Of a stretch of DNA of 64,000 bases, positions 17,908-27,688 are shown piece after piece (within the stretch, counting starts at the first letter, position 1; every line of letters begins with the position of its first letter). A model generated the notes under the pieces. It did not search any database, was not told where the DNA came from, and saw nothing but the letters and a program-made list of their open reading frames with translations. Both the position numbers and the translations under genes were made by a program. The stretch spans positions 62,001 to 126,000 of the forward strand of contig VRZD01000017.1 of NCBI GenBank assembly GCA_016743235.1, read 5' to 3'. This DNA comes from Pantanalinema sp. GBBB05 (lineage in GTDB: Bacteria; Cyanobacteriota; Cyanobacteriia; Leptolyngbyales; Leptolyngbyaceae).

Positions 17908-18464
17908 TCTAGCTTCTGTTGACTTAACGGTGTAGGTAGCCCATCTACACTGACAAAATTCTTGAGTTGATGATATTCCTTCAGCCCCTGTTCACCTTTT
18001 TTTTCTGCCCACATCACTAAACTTTGCCGTTGTGCTTGATACTCGAACAGGGGCACTCCTAGTCCACAAGAGGTTTGGACCCGAGAAATATCGGCTATGA
18101 TAATCTGCCGTGCTCCAGGAATTGGCACAAACTGAGTGTAGAGATCATTCCACTCAGGAGAATTTGGTAAAATGGCCCGACCTTGACCGTACAATCGCAG
18201 GATACAAGGTGGTTCTTGAAAAGTGCAAAACATGAATGTAATGCGTCCATTTTCCTGTAAGTGAGCAGAGGTTTCATTGCCACTACCCGTTAGGTCTAAA
18301 TAAGCGACCTGATGAGGAGACAAAATTCGGAAGCTATTCAATCCTTTGGGTGACATATTGACATGCCCACTAGGACTGAGTGGAGCTGTTGCAACAAAAA
18401 ACATTGCTTGAGCAGCAATTAAATTTTGCAACTCTTCGGTAATTTGATCGAATACTTTTGCCAT
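17904..18464 (-). CDS. Pyridoxamine 5'-phosphate oxidase-like flavin protein
   Basis: 186 residues of the PPOX/FMN-binding split-barrel superfamily. Visible features are FVATAPLSPSGHVNMSPKG (residues about 22-40, the strand pair at the flavin site) and VAYLDLTGSGNETSAHLQENGRITFMF (about 53-80), typical of the general-stress or F420/FMN subgroup. The C-terminal half is family-specific. The substrate is not evident, and true pyridoxamine oxidase activity is unlikely because the PdxH-specific C-terminus is absent. It lies just downstream of the glycosyltransferase gene on the same strand. Confidence 0.82.
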   Translation of the reverse strand: MAKVFDQITEELQNLIAAQAMFFVATAPLSPSGHVNMSPKGLNSFRILSPHQVAYLDLTGSGNETSAHLQENGRITFMFCTFQEPPCILRLYGQGRAILPNSPEWNDLYTQFVPIPGARQIIIADISRVQTSCGLGVPLFEYQAQRQSLVMWAEKKGEQGLKEYHQLKNFVSVDGLPTPLSQQKLD

Positions 18465-18482
18465 ATGATTTGAGTTTGAGAC

Positions 18483-20234
18483 TTATTTACAGAAATAGTG
18501 GCGATCGGAATACCCAGTATCCTGATCTTGGCGATGTGCTTTCTGACAATTAAATCTACTTAAATCCAGTTTTTTAGGTAAATTAATTGTCCACAAATCT
18601 AATGGTCTGGACAAGGAGTTGATTCCTTGGCTCAGTGAAGTGAGAAATAGTTGAGAATCTGCCTTTTCTTTGAGCAGCAAGAAATTAGGTGAAGCAGTTT
18701 GATCAAATGTTGATCGTGCTAATTCATACCCGATCGCGATCGCACTGCGAATCTCGGCATGGGTTTCATAGCCAACCGCAATTAACGTTGAAGTTTTAGC
18801 TTGGACAATTTCTGCGGCTAACATATCAGGATGTCGAGATTTTCTAAAGCTTAAATCCGCAACAACGGTGATGCTACCAATGAGTCCGATTAGCACAGCC
18901 CAAACTACGACCTGCCGTCCCGGAAGCCTGGGTAAGCGAGATAACCAGTTTCCTTGGCTTGAAGATTCTCGTGTGGATGCTTCGCTCCTTGCAGATTGCC
19001 AACTCATTGCTAAAGCAGCGGCGATGAGTAACAAAAATGCTGGGAAATAAACAAAATGATAGCGAGGAGCCACACTTAAATCCGACCCTTGGATGTAAAT
19101 GATGGCGAGAAATAGAGCCAGCGATACCCCGACAAAGCCACCGATGATCAGCCCCATAAGCCGATGGTTTGAGGTCGCTAATTGCCGCCGCATCCCTAGC
19201 ACTACGGCTGGAACCAGCCAATAAAGGGTTAATAAAAGGAGCATCGCCATAGGGACAATCACCTGCCAGGGTTGGTTTTCGACTGGCAAAATCACCAACA
19301 TGGTGACAATCCAGGCTAGTAATCGCGCGATCGGCTCCAACCATTCCCCAATGCCCAAGTCCGTCCGAATCCATTGGGTCAGTTCACTGTCCGACACCCC
19401 TCGTAGCGCAGGCAACCAGGCTAAGGTGGCGATCGTACTACCGATCGCGGCAATCCATATCCTGCGCCAATTTGCTCCCACAAGATCTTGGATGTGCCAT
19501 TTCAGCCACCCTTGGCGAGTTGATAACCATAGTCCAGCCAGCACCGCACCTTCAGCCATTAAGACCAGCAGAAAGAAATAATGGGTTGCCATGCCCAGAC
19601 CATTCACTAAGATCCAGAGACAGATTACCGTCAAAGGCAGCGGCGATCGAGTGGATAACCGACGTACGGCTACCACCAGGCAACTGAGAGAGGCAATGAT
19701 CCACAAGACTGCCAAAGTATAGTGGCGCGCTTCTTGAGCTAGATAGACCCCATAGGGTGAAACTGCCATGAGCGCAGCGGCTAACTGAGCGACTAGCCGA
19801 GAACCAAATGCCAACCAACCCAATCCGAATAAGGCGGGAATGGCTAGAACCCCTAAGAGGGCACTGAGCGATCGTCCGGCTCCTAGTGACACTAACTCTC
19901 CGGCAGGTGACCATAGCTGAAGCCAGAAATGGGTCAGCCAAAAATACAGTGGGGGATGGGTACTCTCCTGCATTAAATGCGTGACGGTATCCTGAGCGGT
20001 TAAAGCAGAATCTACCCACAATGGCTGTAAGAGGGTCTTCAGGTCAATCACCTGTTCGACTGGCATGCCTAGAAATCCATGCCCCAGGCTAAATCCTAAG
20101 GTGGCAATTTCGATCGAGGAGGGTGGCTTACTCGCTAGATTGGTGAACCGGAGCCAGCCGCCGAGCAGCATCCAACCCAGAAGTAACCAGAGATCAGGTG
20201 AACTAAACCCACGTTTGACGGAATTGAGTGACAT
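18483..20234 (-). CDS. Glycosyltransferase family 39-like membrane protein
   Basis: A 583-residue multi-spanning protein of the ArnT/PMT (GT-C) superfamily. It has about eleven hydrophobic helices, a first extracytoplasmic loop with an acidic residue (SKPPSSIEIATLG), STHPPLYFWLTHFWLQLW (about residue 92), and VSPYGVYLAQEARHYTLAVLW (about 158-178), typical of these lipid-linked sugar transferases. The C-terminal soluble domain (about 470-583) may bind acceptor. It likely glycosylates an outer-surface lipid or protein. A second paralogue is at 40206-41849 with the same PLYF and QEAR hallmarks. Confidence 0.82.
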   Translation of the reverse strand: MSLNSVKRGFSSPDLWLLLGWMLLGGWLRFTNLASKPPSSIEIATLGFSLGHGFLGMPVEQVIDLKTLLQPLWVDSALTAQDTVTHLMQESTHPPLYFWLTHFWLQLWSPAGELVSLGAGRSLSALLGVLAIPALFGLGWLAFGSRLVAQLAAALMAVSPYGVYLAQEARHYTLAVLWIIASLSCLVVAVRRLSTRSPLPLTVICLWILVNGLGMATHYFFLLVLMAEGAVLAGLWLSTRQGWLKWHIQDLVGANWRRIWIAAIGSTIATLAWLPALRGVSDSELTQWIRTDLGIGEWLEPIARLLAWIVTMLVILPVENQPWQVIVPMAMLLLLTLYWLVPAVVLGMRRQLATSNHRLMGLIIGGFVGVSLALFLAIIYIQGSDLSVAPRYHFVYFPAFLLLIAAALAMSWQSARSEASTRESSSQGNWLSRLPRLPGRQVVVWAVLIGLIGSITVVADLSFRKSRHPDMLAAEIVQAKTSTLIAVGYETHAEIRSAIAIGYELARSTFDQTASPNFLLLKEKADSQLFLTSLSQGINSLSRPLDLWTINLPKKLDLSRFNCQKAHRQDQDTGYSDRHYFCK

Positions 20235-20401
20235 AACCGAGTGCGCCGTTAAGCGATTGGCAAATTTTGGGTTGATAGCCAGGAGAGTATAATAGGTAAC
20301 TCTTCATGGGCAATCCCCATGACTTCACCTGTGAGCTATATCCCAAGCCAAAGTATGACAGGAAGTGTCAGGGTTTAACCTAAATGCAGTAAGAGGTGGT
20401 T

Positions 20402-21145
20402 ATGCAGAATATGGCAGTTCGACAGGTGGAATTATCCGTTTATACTCCGGTGAAACGAGTCATGCGGATATTTATTACGATCGTGCTATGCCTGATTGTG
20501 GCTGGCGTTTTGAGTTCTGGGTTCCGAATTCTAGAGTATCCATTTCCCGGCTCAAAGTGGTTTCATAAAATGTTTGACCTGGATAGTGAATACAACATTC
20601 CAGCCTGGTATTCTAGCTTTTCTTTATTGTTCTGTGCTGGTTCATTAGGAGCAATTACAGCGATTAAAAAGGGTGAGCACTATCACGCTTACTGGAAGAT
20701 TCTGGCGTTTATTTTCTTATTTTTAGGATTAGATGAAGTCTTTAGCTTCCACGAAGCACTGATTATTCCGTCACTCCGTAAGTCTCTCAAGTTGAACCCC
20801 TTGTTCTATCACACGTGGGTTATTCCAGCGATCGCGTTAGTCAGTTTTTTCATCTTTAAATATTGGAAGTTTGTTATGCACCTGCCAAAACGAACTCGAG
20901 TGTTAATGATGTTAGCTGGCGGGATTTATATTACTGGAGCCTTAGGACTGGAAATGATTAGCGGTGCGTTGCGACAAGACTTTGGACGCTGGAGCGTCAT
21001 AACGCAAACAGCAATTATCTCCGAAGAAATTTTTGAAATGACTGGGATTCTCATCTTTATCTATGTACTACTCACTTACTTGACTAGCTTAGTAGATCAG
21101 TTAAGGATGAATTTTCAATTAACTCCAGAAGCGTTGAAGCCATAA
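20402..21145 (+). CDS. Hypothetical polytopic membrane protein
   Basis: 247 residues from ATG 20402 (an in-frame GTG lies at 20396; AGAGG precedes). Five or six hydrophobic segments are visible, near residues 22-40, 63-80, 100-118, 140-158, 173-192 and 218-235. Charged residues sit mid-sequence in a pattern LDEVFSFHEALI that could bind a ligand or metal. I do not recognise the family. The stop is 220 bases before purL on the same strand. Upstream are two small inverted repeats (CATGGGCAATCCCCATG near 20306-20322 and TGACA-5-TGTCA at 20356-20370), possibly operators. Confidence 0.65.
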   Translation: MQNMAVRQVELSVYTPVKRVMRIFITIVLCLIVAGVLSSGFRILEYPFPGSKWFHKMFDLDSEYNIPAWYSSFSLLFCAGSLGAITAIKKGEHYHAYWKILAFIFLFLGLDEVFSFHEALIIPSLRKSLKLNPLFYHTWVIPAIALVSFFIFKYWKFVMHLPKRTRVLMMLAGGIYITGALGLEMISGALRQDFGRWSVITQTAIISEEIFEMTGILIFIYVLLTYLTSLVDQLRMNFQLTPEALKP

Positions 21146-21332
21146 GCATAATTCCTGTTCAGGATAAATTGCTTTTAAGCATCTCAGCATCTAATTAGTC
21201 ATTTCGGCTTGAGGATTTCGATCGCCACAAAACTCTAGTGAAGCATGGCAATATGATCTGCAAACTTGAAATATCCCCTTGATGCCGGCAATTTGTCTCT
21301 GCTGGCTTGAGCAAAAAGCGAAAGAACCCCGA

Positions 21333-21338
21333 TACAAT
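21333..21338 (+). promoter_or_regulatory. Possible -10 element for purL
   Basis: TACAAT preceded by GA, 30 bases before the purL ATG. A TTGAGC at 21307-21312 could serve as -35 but is 20 bases away, longer than the usual 17. The assignment is tentative. Confidence 0.3.
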
Positions 21339-21367
21339 AGAGCCTGTTCTATTGGGGATCTGGTCTT

Positions 21368-23743
21368 ATGTCGGCTCTTGCCTCTGCTCCTTTTTCGGCT
21401 GAAGAAATCGCTTCGGAAGGCATCAAGCCAGAGGAATACGAAGAAATTGTGCGGCGGCTAGGTCGTCACCCCAATAGAGCAGAACTGGGCATGTTTGGGG
21501 TGATGTGGTCAGAGCACTGTTGCTACAAGAACTCCCGCCCATTATTAAAGCAATTTCCTACAGAAGGTCCCCGGATCCTGGTGGGTCCTGGCGAGAATGC
21601 CGGTGTCGTGGACTTGGGAGATGGTTTCCGGTTAGCGTTCAAGATTGAATCCCACAATCACCCCTCGGCAGTGGAACCGTTTCAAGGCGCAGCCACAGGG
21701 GTTGGGGGCATTCTGCGCGACATTTTTACCATGGGTGCCCGCCCGATCGCCATTCTCAACTCTCTCCGCTTCGGTTCCTTAGAAGATGCCCGCACCCGGC
21801 AATTATTTAGTGGCGTTGTAGCCGGAATTTCGCATTACGGTAACTGCGTTGGTGTCCCAACCGTTGGTGGTGAAGTCTACTTTGATCCCGCTTATTCCGG
21901 CAATCCGTTAGTCAATGCCATGGCATTAGGCTTGATGGAAACCTCGGAGATTGTCAAATCGGGCGCTAAAGGCATTGGTAATCCGGTGTTGTATGTTGGC
22001 TCGACTACCGGACGGGATGGTATGGGTGGAGCCAGTTTCGCCAGTGCGGAATTAAGTGATGCCTCGATCGATGATCGTCCAGCGGTGCAAGTAGGCGATC
22101 CGTTCCTAGAAAAATCTCTGATTGAAGCCTGCTTAGAGGCATTTAAAACTGGAGCCGTGGTAGCGGCTCAGGATATGGGAGCGGCTGGCATTACCTGCTC
22201 GACTTCGGAAATGGCGGCGAAAGGGGGCGTCGGGATTGAACTAGATTTAGACAAAATTCCGGTGCGAGAATCTGGTATGGTGCCCTATGAATACTTGCTG
22301 TCTGAGTCACAGGAGCGCATGTTATTTGTGGCTCACAAAGGACGGGAACAAGAATTAATTGATGTGTTTGAACGCTGGGGACTCCATGCCGTTGTCGCTG
22401 GTAGTGTGATTGAACAGTCGATCGTCCGGATTCTGTTTAAAGGTGAAGTAGCCGCAGAGATTCCGGCAACCGCTCTAGCCGATAACACGCCGATTTATCA
22501 CCGGGAATTGTTAGCAGAAGCTCCAGAATATGCCCGTCAAGCCTGGGCATGGTCGGTAGAAAGCCTACCGGCTGCGACTCCTCAAGGCATTGAACTGCAA
22601 GGAACGCAGTCTAGTTGGAATGATGTACTGCTGAAACTATTGGCAACACCAACGATCGCCTCAAAGCGGTGGGTCTATCGCCAATATGACCATCAAGTGC
22701 AGAACAATACGGTGATGTTGCCAGGAGGGGCGGATGCCGCGATCGTGCGAGTGCGATCTGTTGCCGAGTGGGAGCATCCCGGCCAGTCGGCAACCGGAGC
22801 GCAACCAGCGTTGACTACCTCGAAAGGGGTCGCGGCAACCGTAGATTGTAATGCTCGCTATGTCTATCTCAATCCGTATGAAGGGGCGAAGGCGACCGTG
22901 GCGGAAGCCGCTCGAAACCTCAGTTGTGTCGGTGCGGAACCCCTGGCAGTCACAGATAACTTGAACTTTGGCAGTCCCGAAAAACCGATCGGGTACTGGC
23001 AACTTGCGGAAGCTTGTCGGGGTTTGTCCGAAGCCTGCCGAGAGTTCAGTACTCCAGTCACCGGGGGCAATGTCTCGCTCTACAACGAAACCCTGGATGC
23101 GAATGGGGTGCCCCAACCGATCTATCCCACACCTGTAGTTGGTATGGTCGGTTTGGTTGATGATTTAACCCAAATCTGTGGTCAAGGGTGGCAAGCCGCC
23201 GATGATTTAATTTATTTGCTGGGAGTGAAGTCGGATGCTGAAATGACTCCCAATGTCACGCTAGGCGGCTCAGAGTATCTGGCGACTGTGCATGGATTAG
23301 TCGCAGGTCAACCGCCAGTAGTGGATTTTGGCTTGGAACGGCAAGTTCAGGCAGTTTGTCGGGCAGGCATTCGGCAGGGCTGGGTGCGATCGGCGCATGA
23401 CGTGGCAGAAGGGGGGCTGGCGGTTGCGCTAGCAGAATCCTGTATTAGTAGCAATTTAGGGGCAGAGGTCGTCCTGTCTACGAATCAGTCGTTACGATGG
23501 GATCAGCTATTGTTTGCCGAAGGCGGAGCGCGAATTTTAGTATCTGTCGCGCGATCGCAGCAAGCCATTTGGGAATCCTACTTGAACGAGCAGTTGCCAA
23601 CATCCTGGCAAGCCCTAGGCTCGGTCAGTTCACAGCCTCACTTGCATCTTTCGACGACTGATAACGTCACCTTAATTAACCTTAGTTTGGTTGATTTAGG
23701 CGATCGCTGGCATACGGCGATCGAGCGGTACTTTACTTCTTAA
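21368..23743 (+). CDS. purL: Phosphoribosylformylglycinamidine synthase subunit II
   Basis: ATP-dependent FGAM synthase of purine synthesis, 791 residues, the small (PurS/PurQ-dependent) form. Visible marks are MWSEHCCYKNSRP (about 40), GPGENAGVVDLGDG, KIESHNHPSAVEPFQGAATGVGG (about 94-116), and the paired second half with LAVTDNLNFGSPE and VTGGNVSLYNE. The length and lack of a glutaminase domain match the three-subunit bacterial enzyme; purS and purQ are not in this window. It is followed 210 bases later by purF, and the two probably form a purine block. Confidence 0.96.
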   Translation: MSALASAPFSAEEIASEGIKPEEYEEIVRRLGRHPNRAELGMFGVMWSEHCCYKNSRPLLKQFPTEGPRILVGPGENAGVVDLGDGFRLAFKIESHNHPSAVEPFQGAATGVGGILRDIFTMGARPIAILNSLRFGSLEDARTRQLFSGVVAGISHYGNCVGVPTVGGEVYFDPAYSGNPLVNAMALGLMETSEIVKSGAKGIGNPVLYVGSTTGRDGMGGASFASAELSDASIDDRPAVQVGDPFLEKSLIEACLEAFKTGAVVAAQDMGAAGITCSTSEMAAKGGVGIELDLDKIPVRESGMVPYEYLLSESQERMLFVAHKGREQELIDVFERWGLHAVVAGSVIEQSIVRILFKGEVAAEIPATALADNTPIYHRELLAEAPEYARQAWAWSVESLPAATPQGIELQGTQSSWNDVLLKLLATPTIASKRWVYRQYDHQVQNNTVMLPGGADAAIVRVRSVAEWEHPGQSATGAQPALTTSKGVAATVDCNARYVYLNPYEGAKATVAEAARNLSCVGAEPLAVTDNLNFGSPEKPIGYWQLAEACRGLSEACREFSTPVTGGNVSLYNETLDANGVPQPIYPTPVVGMVGLVDDLTQICGQGWQAADDLIYLLGVKSDAEMTPNVTLGGSEYLATVHGLVAGQPPVVDFGLERQVQAVCRAGIRQGWVRSAHDVAEGGLAVALAESCISSNLGAEVVLSTNQSLRWDQLLFAEGGARILVSVARSQQAIWESYLNEQLPTSWQALGSVSSQPHLHLSTTDNVTLINLSLVDLGDRWHTAIERYFTS

Positions 23744-23953
23744 CCTCCTCTTTCCCTTGACTGCTGACTCAATCTTGCCCCCCACCGGACATCTCTACCG
23801 CTCCCATACCGCTTTTCAGCATCTGTGCCTGTTAGGATATAAGCGTCAGTAGTTAATGAGAAAATTAAAGTAACTTTAAGTTTTTTGACTTTTCGCCTAA
23901 TTTCCTAGCCACTTACTCTGCTGACCCATCTCGCATCCGGAGCCAGTTTACGC

Positions 23954-25486
23954 ATGATCTCCAGCCAGTCTTTTTCTGATTCTGTATCCTCTGCTGACGA
24001 ATTCAGTGCCACCCTCAATGATCACGAAGCCCCTGATAAACCAGAGGAAGCTTGCGGTGTGTTTGGGGTGTATGCACCCGGCCAGGATGTGGCGAAACTG
24101 ACCTACTTTGGATTGTTTGCTCTACAACATCGGGGGCAAGAATCTGCCGGAATTGCAGCCCTCAGTGGTAACCATGTTCATCTTTATAAGGAGATGGGGC
24201 TGGTATCCCAAGTGTTTGATGAGGAAATTTTGGACACCTTAAAGGGGGATCTGGCGATCGGGCATACCCGCTACTCCACAACAGGCTCCAGTCGGGTGGT
24301 GAATGCTCAACCGGCAGTGGTAGAAACCCATCTAGGTCCCTTGGCACTGGCTCACAATGGCAACTTGGTTAATACAGGATCTCTGCGGGAGGAGATGCTC
24401 CGGAGCAACCATAATCTGTTAACCACTACAGACTCAGAACTAATTGCCTTGGCGATCGCGGAAGAAGTGAATCATGGCAAAAACTGGCTAGAAGCGGCGA
24501 TCGCGGCGTTTGGGCGTTGTCAGGGTGCATTTAGTCTGGCGATCGGCACTCCGGAAGGGATCATGGGTACTCGCGACCCGAACGGGATTCGACCCTTGGT
24601 GATTGGCACCCTGCCGCAGCATCAACCGACGGACCCGTTGCGCTATGTGTTAGCCTCTGAAACCTGTGGCTTAGATATTATCGGTGCCGATTATCTGCGG
24701 GATGTTGAACCTGGGGAAGTGGTATGGATTACGGAGGCGGGGCTATCGTCCTTCCATTGGGTGACGCAACCGAAACCCAAGCTCTGCATTTTTGAAATGA
24801 TTTACTTCGCTCGTCCCGATAGCGTGATGCACAATGAAACCCTCTACAGCTATCGGATGCGGATTGGGCGGCAATTGGCAGCAGAGTCTCCGGCTGATGC
24901 CGATATTGTGATTGCTGTACCAGACTCGGGAGTGCCAGCCGCGATCGGCTTCTCGCAAGTCTCTGGAATTCCCTATGCGGAAGGGCTGATCAAGAACCGC
25001 TATGTCGGACGGACGTTTATTCAGCCGACCCAAACCATGCGGGAATCGGGGATCAAAATGAAACTGAATCCTTTAAAGGATGTCTTGCAAGGGAAGCGAG
25101 TTGTGATCGTGGATGATTCGATCGTCCGGGGCACGACTAGCGGCAAGATTGTTAAGGCATTACGGGATGCGGGAGCAACGGAAGTTCATATGCGCATTTC
25201 GTCGCCGCCTGTAACTCACCCTTGTTTCTATGGCATTGATACCGATAACCAAAATCAACTGATTGCGGCAACCAAATCGATCGAGGAGATCGCCGCGCAT
25301 ATTGGAGTAGACTCTCTCAGCTATCTCAGTTGGGCAGGGATGTTAGAAGCGACTCAGGATGATCCAGAAAATTTCTGTTCGGCTTGCTTTAATGGAGATT
25401 ATCCAGTTCCAGTTCCCGAATTGCTGAAGCGTTCCAAGCTCATGTTTGAAAAGGCTCAGCAACTGGAAAAAGCAACTCCAGTTTAA
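23954..25486 (+). CDS. purF: Amidophosphoribosyltransferase
   Basis: First committed enzyme of purine synthesis, making phosphoribosylamine from PRPP and glutamine. 510 residues: an N-terminal extension of about 33 residues is probably cleaved to expose the catalytic Cys in EEACGVFGVYA. It has a class II glutaminase domain (about 34-260), then a phosphoribosyltransferase domain with the PRPP motif VVIVDDSIVRGTTS (about 383-396). Cysteines in FEMI, CFYGIDT, FCSACF near the C-terminus fit the Bacillus-type 4Fe-4S enzyme. It is followed by a strong terminator. Confidence 0.96.
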   Translation: MISSQSFSDSVSSADEFSATLNDHEAPDKPEEACGVFGVYAPGQDVAKLTYFGLFALQHRGQESAGIAALSGNHVHLYKEMGLVSQVFDEEILDTLKGDLAIGHTRYSTTGSSRVVNAQPAVVETHLGPLALAHNGNLVNTGSLREEMLRSNHNLLTTTDSELIALAIAEEVNHGKNWLEAAIAAFGRCQGAFSLAIGTPEGIMGTRDPNGIRPLVIGTLPQHQPTDPLRYVLASETCGLDIIGADYLRDVEPGEVVWITEAGLSSFHWVTQPKPKLCIFEMIYFARPDSVMHNETLYSYRMRIGRQLAAESPADADIVIAVPDSGVPAAIGFSQVSGIPYAEGLIKNRYVGRTFIQPTQTMRESGIKMKLNPLKDVLQGKRVVIVDDSIVRGTTSGKIVKALRDAGATEVHMRISSPPVTHPCFYGIDTDNQNQLIAATKSIEEIAAHIGVDSLSYLSWAGMLEATQDDPENFCSACFNGDYPVPVPELLKRSKLMFEKAQQLEKATPV

Positions 25487-25510
25487 TCGTGATCGTAGCT
25501 GTATTAAATT

Positions 25511-25539
25511 AATCGGGGTATTCCATGAATACCCCGATT
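25511..25539 (+). terminator. Terminator of purF
   Basis: A perfect 13-base stem (AATCGGGGTATTC with GAATACCCCGATT) around CAT, 24 bases after the purF stop, with AGCTTTG following. The stem is strong; the T run is short. It also lies at the end of the convergent 65-codon gene, so it may act on both strands. Confidence 0.75.
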
Positions 25540-25576
25540 AGCTTTGTTGGTAGATGGAAGATTTGAATTAATTAAA

Positions 25577-25759
25577 CTATTCAATATTGGCAATTCGGAA
25601 GCCCATCTCACATTCATACTGGTCAGGCTGTTGTTCTGCTAATTTCCGTACAGCATGACCACAGCGTAAGCGTCCTCCTGACCAGCGAGGCTGACCAGCT
25701 TGATCAGCGAGTAAGCAAGTTTGACACACAGTATTAGGAGAAATGAGCTGATTCTCCAT
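25577..25759 (-). CDS. Small Cys-containing hypothetical protein
   Basis: 60 residues from ATG 25759 (ATG 25762 and the frame opening at 25774 also fit). Four cysteines are spread as C-x2-C, then C at about residue 34 and C at about 50 (CQTCLLAD, LRCGHA, YECEMGF), which could bind zinc or a cluster. No family recognised. It resembles small cyanobacterial conserved proteins in size and composition. It converges on purF across the terminator and diverges from glyA. Confidence 0.55.
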   Translation of the reverse strand: MENQLISPNTVCQTCLLADQAGQPRWSGGRLRCGHAVRKLAEQQPDQYECEMGFRIANIE

Positions 25760-26154
25760 CATGATAACTAGCATTCAACACCTCCGATGAACGCTTCTGA
25801 ATTGCCTTAAATTCATTCTATCCAGGACTTTTATCCCATTGGGGATCATCACACACAGCTTAATACAACGTTTACGGATTAGTCGTATCACGGATATCCA
25901 TCCAATAAAAAATTAATTGGTTGTGTCTGGGGCAAGTGACGCAACCCTGCTCTTGTAATGATCAAACTTATGTGATTATTGATACTTCACTGACAGAAAA
26001 GTGAAGTTGTCTAAAAAAATCTGAGAAATTGTGAGCAGGTTGGTTGGGTAGAGCAAGAATCACAGTATGATCATAGGTTCGGGAACAATGCATAACGATG
26101 GCTTGCCGCCCAATTTGACTTCAGTTTGACGATTTTTGCTGCGAGGATTGCCTT
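25760..26154. promoter_or_regulatory. Upstream region of glyA
   Basis: A 395-base spacer. It holds an inverted repeat CTTCACT/AGTGAAG at 25985-26006 followed by an A-rich run, and a TATGAT hexamer near 26067. I see no glycine-riboswitch core (no tandem GGA-rich aptamer). The GCGAGG before GTG 26155 is a modest ribosome site. Transcript starts cannot be placed. Confidence 0.4.
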
Positions 26155-27438
26155 GTGACTCAGACCAACCTAGATTTCCTGGCTCAAACTGATCCCACGA
26201 TCGCCGGGTTTATCCAACAAGAACTACAACGCCAACGGGATCACCTGGAATTGATTGCCAGCGAAAACTTCACCTCGGCGGCAGTACTGGCAGCGCAAGG
26301 TTCTGTATTAACCAATAAATACGCTGAGGGATTACCCAGTAAGCGCTACTACGGGGGGTGCGAGTTTGTCGATCAAGTTGAGCAATTGGCGATCGATCGC
26401 GTTAAGCAACTGTTCGGTGCGGCTCATGCGAATGTGCAACCTCACTCTGGAGCTCAAGCTAACTTTGCGGTATTTCTAGCCCTGCTGAAGCCGGGTGACA
26501 CCTTTATGGGGATGGATTTGTCCCATGGGGGGCACTTAACCCACGGTTCGCCTGTGAATGTCTCCGGTTTGTGGTTTAACAAGCAACACTATGGTGTCAA
26601 TCCAGAAACTGAATGTCTGGACTTTGATCTGATTCGTGATTTAGCGCTGCAACACCGTCCGAAGTTGATTATTTGTGGGTACTCGGCATACTCCCGCACG
26701 ATCGAGTTCGACAAGTTTCGAGCGATCGCGGATGAAGTCGGCGCTTACTTGATGGCAGACATTGCCCATATTGCTGGACTAGTCGCTACCGGACACCACC
26801 CAAATCCAATCCCCTACTGTGATGTGGTGACGACGACTACTCACAAGACCCTGCGGGGACCAAGAGGTGGTCTGATCATGACTCGCGACCCCGAACTGGG
26901 TAAAAAGTTTGATAAAGCGGTCTTCCCCGGTAGCCAAGGTGGTCCGTTAGAACACGTGATTGCAGCAAAGGCTGTTGCATTCGGTGAAGCGCTGAAGCCC
27001 GAATTCAAAACCTATTCTGGTCAAGTGATTGAGAACGCTAGAGCAATGGCAGCCCAATTGCAACAACGGGGTTGCAAAATTGTTTCCAATGGGACGGACA
27101 ACCACTTGATGCTGGTTGACTTGCGATCGGTGGGCATGACGGGTAAACAAGCTGACCAATTGATGAGTTCGGTGAATATTACGGCAAATAAGAATACTGT
27201 GCCGTTTGATCCCGAATCACCCTTTGTTACTAGTGGCTTACGTCTAGGCTCTCCGGCGATGACTACCCGTGGTATGGGCACAGCCGAATTTACGGAAATT
27301 GCCAATATTATTGCCGATCGCCTGTTAACTCCCGACGATGAAGCAATCACCGCCAACTGCCGTCAGCGGGTGGCTGATCTTTGCCAGCGCTTCCCGCTGT
27401 ATCCTCACTTAACTGTTCCGGTTCCAGCCCTGGCGTAA
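26155..27438 (+). CDS. glyA: Serine hydroxymethyltransferase
   Basis: PLP enzyme interconverting serine and glycine with tetrahydrofolate, 427 residues from a GTG. Marks are HLELIASENFTS (about 26-37), the nucleotide-fold segment HSGAQANFAVF (about 98), ADIAHIAGLVATG (about 201-213), and the PLP lysine in VVTTTTHKTLRGPRGG (about 223-238). The length is normal. It supplies one-carbon units to the purine pathway encoded just upstream. GTG is used because the next ATG lies far inside the conserved region. Confidence 0.96.
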   Translation: MTQTNLDFLAQTDPTIAGFIQQELQRQRDHLELIASENFTSAAVLAAQGSVLTNKYAEGLPSKRYYGGCEFVDQVEQLAIDRVKQLFGAAHANVQPHSGAQANFAVFLALLKPGDTFMGMDLSHGGHLTHGSPVNVSGLWFNKQHYGVNPETECLDFDLIRDLALQHRPKLIICGYSAYSRTIEFDKFRAIADEVGAYLMADIAHIAGLVATGHHPNPIPYCDVVTTTTHKTLRGPRGGLIMTRDPELGKKFDKAVFPGSQGGPLEHVIAAKAVAFGEALKPEFKTYSGQVIENARAMAAQLQQRGCKIVSNGTDNHLMLVDLRSVGMTGKQADQLMSSVNITANKNTVPFDPESPFVTSGLRLGSPAMTTRGMGTAEFTEIANIIADRLLTPDDEAITANCRQRVADLCQRFPLYPHLTVPVPALA

Positions 27439-27466
27439 TCGGAATTTATTATCAAACTCTTGCTAA

Positions 27467-27523
27467 GGGATAGGCGTTGCCAATGCTTAAGATGGTGTCA
27501 TCTAAGGTTGTAATGCCTATCCC
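27467..27523 (+). terminator. Long-loop hairpin after glyA
   Basis: GGGATAGGCGTT at 27467-27478 pairs with AATGCCTATCCC at 27512-27523, with a 33-base loop and ATTT after it. It is probably the glyA terminator, with less support than a compact hairpin. Confidence 0.5.
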
Positions 27524-27688
27524 ATTTGGCTATAGGGGTATATCTGGATTTCTAGCGTGAGGACGATCGCTATCCACGAAAATTCCGTCAGATTGGTAAA
27601 AAAGATTTTATTCACAATTCTTTGCTGACTATCATCTGAAGTGTAGTACACTGCTGCCTGACGCTTGTCCTCAACCCTACCGTTTCAG

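Noticed and set aside
22661..23116. 151-codon antisense frame within purL
   Set aside because: Shadow frame; the composition follows purL codon usage in reverse.
25760..26154. Glycine riboswitch before glyA
   Set aside because: The region lacks the conserved glycine aptamer core and tandem arrangement; only a simple 7-base hairpin is seen.
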